Below, one piece after another: positions 43,543 through 52,801 of a stretch of DNA of 64,000 nucleotides. Location: contig JAPZLL010000007.1 in assembly GCA_036250225.1 (NCBI GenBank), positions 496,001 through 560,000 of the forward strand, read 5' to 3'. The stretch's first letter is position 1, and each line of letters begins with the position of its first letter. The position numbers and the translations under genes were made by a program. The notes under the pieces were generated by a model that searched no databases, was not told where the DNA came from, and worked only from the letters and a program-made list of their open reading frames with translations. The DNA is from Cercophora sp. LCS_1 (taxonomy: Eukaryota; Ascomycota; Sordariomycetes; Sordariales; Lasiosphaeriaceae).

Positions 43543-46500
43543 GTCTGCCCCTTTCGCCCAACATAGGATTTGGCGATATATCATCTGGATGACCCTGTAC
43601 ATAAAACACACCTGGATATGACTAGGTTAAATGGTGGTCCGGATGTCGACGGTTTGGTGTCTAGGACCCATATACGTCCACATTTACAACCGGCTGGACG
43701 ATGAAATCTTGTTGAGGATGGAATCTCGTTCTCAGGCAGTTTTGGTCGATCGGCATACTGGTAATGTCTTCTCTATTGTCAATATCATGCCAAATGGGCA
43801 TTCATGACGGCCCTTGCGAAGCCATGGCTTTAGTTTTGTTGAAGCATTTACATTATAGAGGGCTGGGATCTTGCAAGTTTGGGCGTCGCTCACGAAGCGG
43901 GATAGATAGGCGAGAAAGCCAATGGAGTTTTATTCCCAACTGTTTTTCATGTGAATGCGTGATGTTGTCGCTCCCAAGTGCCTCCAGAGTTTCCCCTCAA
44001 CTCTTTAGAGGAGGCTGGGCTGATGGACCCATCGGCCCGGATAATAGACGTGAGGTGTAGATGTTGCACTCGGGCGGGAGAGGGGAAGTATGCCTAGACT
44101 CTCCGATGCGTAACGGACACGGCACGCTTGACTTGCCGAAAACGACTCTTCAGCCTCCCTTCACCAAGCAGGTATCCGGTCTACGTTATCCAGGTCTTGT
44201 TCGTTCGTTTATCCACAATTCATAGCAGCAAAAGAAGAACATTGACTCGTTTTCCGGGTAGGGATTCCATGTTCTCCTTGTTTGTGACTCGGGAAGTCAA
44301 AAACACATGGCCCAGGATTAGGTAAAGGAATGATGGGGTCCCTCGTTTTCTCTCCACTCAGACAAACCACGTTTTTTTTGGTGTGTGTGTGTGTGTGTGT
44401 ATACTGTGAAGAGGGACTCCATTCTATTGCGGAGGATCCGATCTTCTCCTTCTTTGCCAATGCCAAGACCGCGAACCCGCCGCTCCCCTCTCGGGGAAGG
44501 GGAAGAGGAGGGTTCGCTTGCGGAATGGGGCTGAAGAGTTGTTTGGATTCAGCTCCGAAAAGTTGTGTTGTGGATACCGACGAATTGCAATTGGCAGTTG
44601 TGCTTTGTCTTGGCCGCACATCACGGAATTGACACCTGATGATCACGAATGAGCGGGACGACGAGAGAAAAAAAAAGGTTGCAACAAGAAAAAGCCACAT
44701 CCGGTGGCGTTTACCAGGGCGTTCCTCGCTCCTGCACTCTTGGGACGATGGAAGGTTTATTTTTGGCCTTGCAGGCCGCGCTGAACCCGATCGAGTCATT
44801 GGCTGCGCGCGGGGACGGTGAGCTTGTCGTGAAGATGGAATGCGATTGGGGATTGGACTTGCAGGCACAGCCTCGAGAGATAGGCATCCTGCCGATGTGT
44901 GATTGGTATGTAGGTTTGCTGATTGAAAGACTGCGGGAATGGGAACGCGATGGAAGCAAACTATTGAAATGGACGGGTAGACGGGGCATGAGGGAGCAAT
45001 CGAGAAGGGAGGTTGAAAGTCGAGGGGGGGAAAAAACTTGGCAGCGATTGATCCCCCCCCCCCCGCCTTGGCTCGGTTCCCGGCTTTTTCGTGAGGAGGT
45101 GGTTATGAAAATGACGTTGAGAGAGACTTAACAATGGTTTGTTATAGAGGGTTGCCGGCCTTGTCTTGAGAGGCTCCAACGTCATTGCTTTTGTTGATGG
45201 CTTTGATGGTGATTTTCCCTGGCCTTGGACCGCACCCCATGCGCCTGGTGGGGAGTGTCTTGCTCGTGAAGAAGGCTGACGTGGACCGCCACATTTTTTG
45301 GCGTTCGCCGAACCGGGTGTGTTGTCCGTCCGTCAGGAACACTGCCGATGGCAGGAGGGCTAGAGGAGCAAGATGGTCCGCAGGTGCCTCCTGTGTGCAG
45401 TTTGCAGCATGTGCGGAGCGTCGTGTTTGTGTATGTGTATCCGCCCCTGTGGGGGAGGAGGGGAATCGCAGGCGAGCTGTGGCCGAGCCGGGCCACTCAG
45501 AGTCTTTGACATGCGGAGCGCTGCATGCAAAAAGTCTCGATAACATGATTACCTGCAGCATGCGGGCGAGAAGAGGAAGGACGAGCAAAAGACATGCGGA
45601 TGTCTGCCGTCCAGGACCCCTTCTCCAACGGCCACGGGACAGGCGCAAAAAGGGTCTGGCTGCTTCGATCCAGTCATCACCAAGGCAGCGAGCCAGACTG
45701 CACGTCAGAACCGGAAAGACACCTGGCGATCCGAACCCTGTGTAGTATAATTCCCGCCGCTCACCCCGACTTGTTGAGCGGCGCAGAAGAGAAGACTTGT
45801 TGCGCAAAAGCAAGCACAGCGGGCTCGCTCCTGAATACTTATTCGCCCTCTTTGAGACACCTCGGTCACCAGTGTGAGGCAACCACACGCCCCTCCCGGT
45901 GGCTTGTCTCGAATCCAGACACCACACGGCCTCCGATTCGCTTGCCCTTCCGGCCGCAACACACGCCGAGCGGGAGTGAGAGAGATCGAAACAGAGCATA
46001 AGCCACCTCCTAGCAGGCCGGCCGGTCTTATACCAACGGGATCCGGCTACCGATACGCTTCTTCGCCTTCCTGCCTGGCCTCACCAGTCTCAACTGCGAC
46101 CAAATCTTGGAACCATCGGCCAAGCGCTCTAATCCAAAGTTTTGGGACTGCAAATACGCATTCGGGAGCTACGGCGACACCAGCACCGCATCCTCCAACG
46201 TCGCACCACATTCACCGGATCATCGCTTACTCACCAGGGTTGGAGGGATTTTGTTGAGGTCTCGACAGCCAACTTGCCTGGACTATCGAAAGCGAAGGCT
46301 GCAGAAGAAACAAGCTGCACAAGCTGCATCACGGCTGAATTCGAGTCTGCTACTGTCGTTGGACTGACCTTCACCACCAAATCGTGTCCGTTCAGGCGGC
46401 CCCACCGGCTCATATCGACCGAGCAATTTGAAGATCCAGGCATACTATCGCATCCGATCTCCATATTTCCCAAAGTTACCATCCGAACGGACGAACGCAT

Positions 46501-47489
46501 AACGACGCTTGATGCGCACCGGGGAAACAAGAGCGCTGGGTCAATATCTTCGAGGAAAAATAATCGGAAAGTCAACAGATTGAGGAGAAGGATCCGCGCA
46601 GTGGATACGAAGCCGTCGACGGTTTCTGGTCAGCCCACGGTGCCACCGCCCGAAATTGGTTCGCTGCACCACCGTCCGTCGCGAAGGCACAGCCCGCGCT
46701 AACGCCAATCCCACCTCGCCTTCTGCTGGGGGTGGGAAGCAAACCAAATCAATTTCTCACGAAGCAACCTTACCCCCTGTCTGGAGCCTGCATCGTCCAT
46801 TCCTGTTGTCCTCGTGCCTTGAGGCCCCCTTCCCTTTCCGCGCTCGATCGCTCCGGTTGTCGACTGTCCATTCTTTCCAGATCAACAACCTCGCGGTTGA
46901 CCGTCTCTCACTTTTTTCAATTCCCCCTCTTGCGAATTCGCGTCGTTCTTTTACACTCGCGAGGTTATTTCTCGATACTTTTCAATTGCCGACACCCGAT
47001 TTTGCCTTTGACGCCGGGCGAGCCGCCACGCGACTGGTCGATACAGGCAAATCCTGAACGCAGCCATTCATTCGATCTCGCGACTCCTCCTTCAAACACC
47101 CCTTTCTGCGACCGTCGCAACGCTTGGGCAGCCAACTCCGACTGCCCCCGTGTCGTCGACTGTCGAGAGTCGCGCGTATTCGTTGGGAATTATTCAAGCC
47201 TAAAGGTTCGTAACTGAGCACAAGGCCCGACACCCCGGGTCGTTCGTCTGAATACATTCCCCGCTGCCTTGCGAGACGGCGATGTCTGTTGCACGCGCCC
47301 GTAGCCCCTTGCGGCCAACGGCTGCATCATGTTTTCCTCGACAGCTTTTCTTATGAGCAGAGGACCTCACGGGGTTTCTTTCTGCTGCAATGCGTTGCTA
47401 CCATCACACAATGCACGACACGGCGCATCAATGCTGACATGTCACCCCCATACAGGGAATACCCTCGGCTGAGGCGTCACATCTTCGCC
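43543..47489. other. Gene-poor 3.9 kb; long leader candidate
   Basis: No frame on either strand has splice-consistent or family-like coding character. It holds a (GT)10 microsatellite (44381..44400), a C13 run near 45052-45064 and, from about 46780, a C/T-rich stretch typical of a long 5' leader with several upstream ATGs before the gene at 47490. Part of it may be a noncoding transcript; nothing in the sequence decides this. Confidence 0.4.
44381..44400 (+). repeat. (GT)10 microsatellite
   Basis: Ten perfect GT units directly after a T8 run, in noncoding sequence. Confidence 0.95.
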
Positions 47490-48659
47490 ATGTCTTCAAA
47501 TAGCACAAGTACGAGCGGTCCGGATACGGATCCGACAACGAGTCCCAACCCCTCTACTAACACTTCCACCACAGCCTCGGTTCCCACCACCACCACCACG
47601 GAGCCTCCGCCGCCGCCGACGACCTCAACCCCACCCCCTCCACCACCGTCCACGACGACCCCTCCGCCACCACCACCAACTACGTCAAGCAGCTCTTCTT
47701 CCTCTTCCTCATCATCCAGCTCGTCCAGTTCTCATTCGCCGGTCCCGACAACACCAACGACAACAACTGTTGTAACGACGGATGGCGGCGGCTCAACAAT
47801 CACCACCATCTTCACAATAACGCAACCGCCAAATGGGGGGCAATCAGGCGATTCAAACCCGACGTCTCCAACGACAACCGGCCCGTCTGCAATTAACCCA
47901 ACCGATAGCTCAAGCGGGGGACTCAACAACAGCGGGAAAATCGCAATTGCTGTTGTAGTCCCCATTGCAGCGGTGGCCCTTTTGATTCTCGCGGGCATCT
48001 TCTTTTGGCGCAAGAGGAAGCAGAGGAAAGATGCTGAGGAGCAGAGGCGCAAGGAGGTGGAAGAGTACGGCTACAACCCCAATGCCGACCCCACCATCCC
48101 TGTTGTCGCTGGTGCTGGACAGTACGAAATGAAGGAGGATGGCTCCTCAGGTTATCGCGGATGGGGCTCTACCACGTTGGCCGGCTCTACTGGAAGGAAA
48201 GCGTCAACCACCATGTCCGGCGGAGGTGGCGCCGCCTACACTGATGCCAGCTCACCAACTCGAGGAGGCGTTTCCGACACACGATCTGGGGAGCCGCTAA
48301 TGGGCGACCGTGGCTCACCAACCCCTGACGGTGAAATACTCGGCGCAATGGGCCCCTCAGCTTCCCACAACCGAAGCGTCGGTGTTCACCGTGGCCCCTC
48401 GAATGCTTCGTCACATTACAGCAACGCGCGCTCAGACGGATCTGGTGATGCGCCCGTGGGCGTGGGATACGGAGAAAACAACCAATACGACCAATACGGG
48501 GGTGGAAACCCTTATGCAGATGGCGCTCTTGGGGGCCGACAAGGGACGGCCGAGCTTGGTGGGCAACCCGTTATCCGTGACGTAACGGCAAGGCGAAACA
48601 CGCGAATCGAGAACCCAGCGCACTACCCCCAAAACGCCGGCATCTCACAGAACTTCTAA
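47490..48659 (+). CDS. Mid2-like mucin-type single-pass membrane protein
   Basis: Single exon, 389 aa from the ATG at 47490 (CGCCATGTC context); an in-frame ATG at 47439 would add 17 basic residues. Residues 1-150 are almost only Ser, Thr and Pro: TSPNPSTNTSTTAS, two PPPPPP blocks and a run of 16 Ser, so probably heavily O-mannosylated. One membrane helix at about 165-187 (IAIAVVVPIAAVALLILAGIFFW) is followed by the stop-transfer RKRKQRKDAEEQRRKEVEEYGYNPN. The cytosolic tail is Gly/Ser/Tyr-rich (NNQYDQYGGGNPYADG). This architecture fits fungal Mid2/Wsc-like wall-stress sensors or similar Ser/Thr-rich membrane proteins. It has no WSC or other cysteine domain and no obvious signal peptide, so an Nout type without leader, or a spliced upstream leader, must be assumed. 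Confidence 0.72.
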   Translation: MSSNSTSTSGPDTDPTTSPNPSTNTSTTASVPTTTTTEPPPPPTTSTPPPPPPSTTTPPPPPPTTSSSSSSSSSSSSSSSSHSPVPTTPTTTTVVTTDGGGSTITTIFTITQPPNGGQSGDSNPTSPTTTGPSAINPTDSSSGGLNNSGKIAIAVVVPIAAVALLILAGIFFWRKRKQRKDAEEQRRKEVEEYGYNPNADPTIPVVAGAGQYEMKEDGSSGYRGWGSTTLAGSTGRKASTTMSGGGGAAYTDASSPTRGGVSDTRSGEPLMGDRGSPTPDGEILGAMGPSASHNRSVGVHRGPSNASSHYSNARSDGSGDAPVGVGYGENNQYDQYGGGNPYADGALGGRQGTAELGGQPVIRDVTARRNTRIENPAHYPQNAGISQNF

Positions 48660-49821
48660 ACACTCGACACGCACCGTCCCGCTCCTCTTGTCGTCTCCTT
48701 TTTGCATAAGGATACCCATCCCGGATGGCCTTCAGGACGTCTGGAATACTTTTTTTTTCTTTTACTCAGCCACACGGCACTCTCCTCAAACACAGTCGAC
48801 ATATCCCGCTCGCTCTTCAGCGTTTCTAATACAGTCAATGCAAACCAGTCATGTTTGCGATGGGAGGAATTATTAGGGCACTCGAACGTTCGGCTTCGTT
48901 GCACATATGCGAACATATCTTTTGGTTGCTGAGAAAACATCTGTACCTGTCGGTCGTTATGTCGATGGCTGTGTATTTTGGCTAGGGGATATCGTAATAT
49001 TTATGATGATGAGGTGTTGCATTACCTGTTGTTTTATATTGGGGGTGAGCCACAAGCCAACTGGCCATGTGGTTTCATCGGGGTGTAAGAGGTAGATCTG
49101 GCGGGAGGAAAAGCACACAAAGCTGACAAAGCAAGTGCATTTATTATTGGTGTATATAGAGGTTGGGGGTGGTCCCTCCCTTGACGATAATGTACATGTT
49201 TTTACTCACACTCTAGGTCTCATTGCGATGCCCCTCTTTGAGTGACTGACTGGTCGTCTTGGGACACCCTTGACCCGTGAATGAACCCGCGCTTGACAAT
49301 CACCTTGCTGGCTCTGAAAGCAATTGGGTATATAGGTCAGGTTTAGGGACAATATCAACAGTTAGATAAGGCTTTTGTCGTATAGCACTGTTGTAACAAC
49401 GCTGGCTGCTTACTGCTAAGCATGGGGGCTCGATTCCCCCACGAATCAACTTTCTCGGGAGAGCTGACTGGTTTCCGTGGCCTCCAAAGTCCTTGCTGGG
49501 CGTCCCTCTCCGGCGTTTACTGACAGATTGGCTTCCGTGGCAGGAGCATCGATCAGTCAGAGGGATATTTTTGGTATCTTTTTGCCATTCAACTCACTTG
49601 CAATAAGATTACGCTACGTTTTTGTGTTCTTTTTGGCCAAGTGCTTCGTATTCTGTCCCATGGTGGTGTTGGGGACCATTCACCTTAGACCCACCAGGAT
49701 ATTCACGAGTTTCTGGACCCGGGCAAGCATATAAACCCAAGACATCAGAGCCAAAGGGCTCTTCGTAATACAATACCAGGCGGTTACAAGCTCCAGCGTT
49801 GGTAGATGACGTCCAGCACCC
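48660..49821. other. 1.16 kb intergenic, no gene supported
   Basis: Between the Mid2-like gene and the 3' end of the HET gene. It has a tRNA T-arm-like hairpin near 49423-49441 (see rejected items) and T-rich 3' UTR-like sequence near 48750. No gene supported. Confidence 0.45.
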
Positions 49822-51427
49822 CTATCGAAGCAGAAACGTCTCCAGCGCCCAGCCCCCCCTTTCCACCTCCTCCATAAACTCCCCATCCATAATCCCCTGG
49901 GCCACACAACTCCCGAGAACAACATATCCATCATCCACCCTCCTCAATACAAGCGGCACCGGACAACCCAGCAACACACAAACCAAATCTCCCTCCTCTG
50001 CCTCAGGCGGAACAAGACCCAAATATCCCCTCGTCGTACCCACCAACCCTTTGTCTCTTGCACATGCTTGCATCGCCCTCACAAAGTTACCAAAGTGTAT
50101 ACTATTATCATACTTCCTATCAACCGGCCACTCGAAATCATCGCCCAAGAGATATTTCCGAAACCCCAGCAACGTATCGTTATCATTCTCACCCCAGGGT
50201 GTTTCGCCTCTTGTCAAACGCCACACGGTGTAATGCGCTTGTCCGCCCAATGCCTCCAAAAGCCAGATTTTGAGATGTTCTTCGATTTCGGTTGCGAAAT
50301 TGTCGATGCCGACGCCGGCGGCCAACGCACCGGGGCTGTTGGAGCTGATGCTTAGCCAAGTTATGGAGCCGGCGGCGTAGGCGCGGATGAAAGAGGGGGA
50401 GAGCGTGTTCGAGGATCCCGAGGCGGTTGTAGTGTTTGATGTGGGCGGCCGCGAACCCGGTGAATACCGAGGATGCGTGCGGGTTTGGTGTAGAGCTGGG
50501 GATGATGAGATCCGAGGCGTCCGAGGCGAGAGACATGAGGGCGTAGATGCGATCGCGGGGATCACCGCACAAGCTGGACTGGTGGAGTTTGGCAACTTCG
50601 AGGAAGTCCTGGGTTAGTCCATTGGTGTTCTTGAGATGGCAGAGCGCTTCGAGGGTGCCAAATACGGTGAAGTCGTCTCCGCGGATGCGGAAGAAGTTCC
50701 ACGGAGCCGCGCCGCTCGATTTGAGGTCGTCATCGTCCCAGCAGGTTACCACGGTCTTGAAATGATGCCAGGAGAAGACATGCATGCCGATGAGCAACGT
50801 GATCTCCTTGGCCATGAATACCTCCTGAATTATCCATTTTCGGAACCACCAAGGTCTCTTGAGCAACGAGGTGACGGCGGCAAACTTATCTTCGTCGAAC
50901 GGGTCCTCCAGCTCCTCGACGACTGAAAACATGTCGAATTTGTCTGCCGTGTCCGAGATGCGATGCTTGTCCAGGGCAGCATACCAATTCTCGATGTGCT
51001 CCATCGCTGCCCCGGCGTCGTCGTCCTCTGGGCCCAACCAAACAATGACGTGGGCTGCCAAGCTGTAGATATCTCCCATCAAGGGTATTTGCTTTTTCTT
51101 TTCCTTGGGATCCTTCTGGTTGATGGAGAGTGCGTCGATCCAGATTTCTACACTGTACTTAGCGCGGAGGTGTCTCAAAGCCGAGTCGAGATTGGTTGTT
51201 ACGTTGACAGAAACCCCGTTGAGTGTGATAGGGATGGTGACACCTGGGTCACCCCATGTATAGGAGAGTGCATGAAAGCTGGTCTCTGGGTCCTTGGGAT
51301 TGACGGGGCGTATCGTACACTCGACAGGATCATTGATGTCGCCATTCGGAGCGGGGAGAATAGCGATGAGTCGAATATCTCTGTCTAGGTGTGGTAATGG
51401 CTGATACAAAGCGTCGTCGGTGGTCAT
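49822..51427 (-). pseudogene. HET-domain (heterokaryon incompatibility type) gene with a frame break
   Basis: The ATG at 51427 opens a frame with a clear HET domain at residues 15-200: FHALSYTWGDPG, LRHLRAKYSVEIWIDALSINQKD, KKKQIPLMGDIYSLAAHVIVWLGP and RPWWFRKWIIQEVFMAKEI. Then come SLCGDPRDRIYALMSLAS and YNRLGILEHA. At about 50400 family-like sequence leaves this frame. It continues in another from AGSITWLSISSNSPGALAAG to the usual HET C-terminus (TTRGYLGLVPPEAEEGDLVCVLLGCPVPLVLRR, GIMDGEFMEE), stopping at 49822. The stretch normally between ILEH and this tail is short, so a deletion with frameshift is the simplest reading. An intron with poor sites (for example a GTTCGC donor near 50455 to a CAACAG acceptor near 50345) is the alternative. 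HET proteins trigger non-self fusion cell death or act in innate-like immunity and are often polymorphic. Confidence 0.68.
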
Positions 51428-52134
51428 TGTGTGCGAGAGTGTGTCAGTGATTCAATAGGCGCTTAATGTGTCGGGGACTTTGTGTAGATGTTGTGGTAAG
51501 TACTGGGCCTAGAGCTGAAATCTGGGTGTGATAAATACTAAGCCAAGGTCAAGACGTCGTTCATGAGGTGTTGGGCTCCCGCCCAATTCCTTCGAGGCCG
51601 CGTAAACCAACAACCCTACAGCAGCGACATATCAAGAAAGGCAGTTGCATAAATACTAGTAAACCCGCCATTTAAAAAAACAAACAGACGTCAAGCCTCG
51701 TCATGGGAGGGAACCGATCGACTTTGGGGAGTTGTATCGCTCGAACGCGCCTCTCTTCGTCATCAGCATTGGGTTTGGGAAGCCCATTTGCATGGAGGTG
51801 AGGGTATCTCCAAATCGGAGAACACAAAGAACTCCAAAGGCAAATACCTGCGAACGCAAGACTAAGAGGTGAAATAGAGCGGCATGGAACCCTCGATACT
51901 TTCCCCCCAACGTCCGCTTCGCACCTTCCCTCCCATCGCCGCCGTCAGAAAGTTACACCCCCTGAATCAACCCCACCCACTTTTCATCACACACCCAACC
52001 CGAACCCTCGTCGCGTCTCACTCACTCACTCACTCACAAACAACACCTCTTACTCCCCAAAGCACCAACACCACTCACTCAACAACTCCCAATTACGTTA
52101 CCCACTCTAGTGGCGGCAATCCCATCCCCCAAAA
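51428..52134. promoter_or_regulatory. Divergent intergenic region of the HET gene and mzt1
   Basis: About 700 bp. A CTCA tandem repeat (about 52017-52036) and C/A-rich leader precede the mzt1 ATG. No other gene supported. Confidence 0.45.
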
Positions 52135-52550
52135 ATGGCAGGAGACGAACGCAGCGAAAAGCAAGCAGCGGCCCAGCAGGCGGTTGACATCCTGCACGAA
52201 ATCTCCACGATTCTCGTTCGTCTCTATTATCCCTTCCAATGCCCCCGCCCCACTTCACTCACCAGGGGGGCGCGCTGATGGAAACAACACGCTGATGGGA
52301 ACAAACACAAAAATAAACAGAACTGCCATCTCGATCGACGAACACTGTCAATTTGCATTTCCATGATTGAGAATGGGGTTAATCCTGAGGCTTTAGCTGT
52401 GAGTTTTCTTTGCCATATTTCAATCACATGATTTGATGCAGTAATTGATAAACTCAGGCTGTGGTTATGGAGTTGCGCAGGGAAGGACAAGAGGGACAGG
52501 ATAGTGTAGCCGCGACAGCAGGAGCAGGGAGTTCGTCGAGGCGAAGCTGA
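52135..52550 (+). CDS. mzt1: MOZART1 homologue (gamma-tubulin complex recruiter)
   Basis: Model join(52135..52215, 52321..52398, 52458..52550), only 83 aa. Mzt1/MOZART1 binds the N-termini of gamma-tubulin complex proteins and is needed to place and activate gamma-TuRC at spindle pole bodies. The sequence matches the family over its whole length: [20 protein letters not shown], then [26 protein letters not shown], then [10 protein letters not shown], followed by a short Ser/Ala tail. Both introns are phase 0. Intron 1 is 105 bp with a weak GTTCGT donor and an AAACAG acceptor; intron 2 is 59 bp with GTGAGT and CTCAG. Each exon is shorter than 100 bases, so the gene is easily missed by simple frame scans. 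Convergent with the CHY/RING ligase gene. Confidence 0.93.
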
Positions 52551-52801
52551 AAGCAACAGAAAATGATACCCACTACTTGAGAGCAATCATGAATAGAAAT
52601 CAGCGCTTATGATTCCGCTTTGTTTTTACCCCATTTGCATGCGTCTACCATGTACTCTCCAAAAAATGGCGCAATGACGGGCAGTCCGTAACTCCCATCC
52701 ATGCAAAGCGTGCAGCCTGATATGTTCCAGCCCGTCCATCCCAATTCTGACATCACATAACCCAGCCAGCCCAGTTCCATGTCAATGTCATCGCTCTATG
52801 C

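Noticed and set aside
44649..45131. 160-codon plus-strand frame
   Set aside because: Low-complexity, ends in a frame through a poly-C run; no family resemblance.
45142..45999. 285-codon minus-strand frame in the gene-poor region
   Set aside because: Arg/Ser/Cys-rich random composition, no splice support, no domain.
41082..48659. The idea that the two membrane-tail proteins (41082 and 47490) are one duplicated family
   Set aside because: Both are single-pass with disordered tails, but they share no motifs: one is basic/proline-glycine with islands, the other mucin-like.
49384..49450. tRNA-like hairpin: GGGGG/CCCCC stem with loop CTCGATT, preceded by a TGCTT/AAGCA hairpin
   Set aside because: The T-arm looks convincing, but no 5' acceptor strand pairs with ACGAATC, no A-box is seen upstream, and the preceding hairpin loop has 6 not 7 bases. 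At most a tRNA relic.
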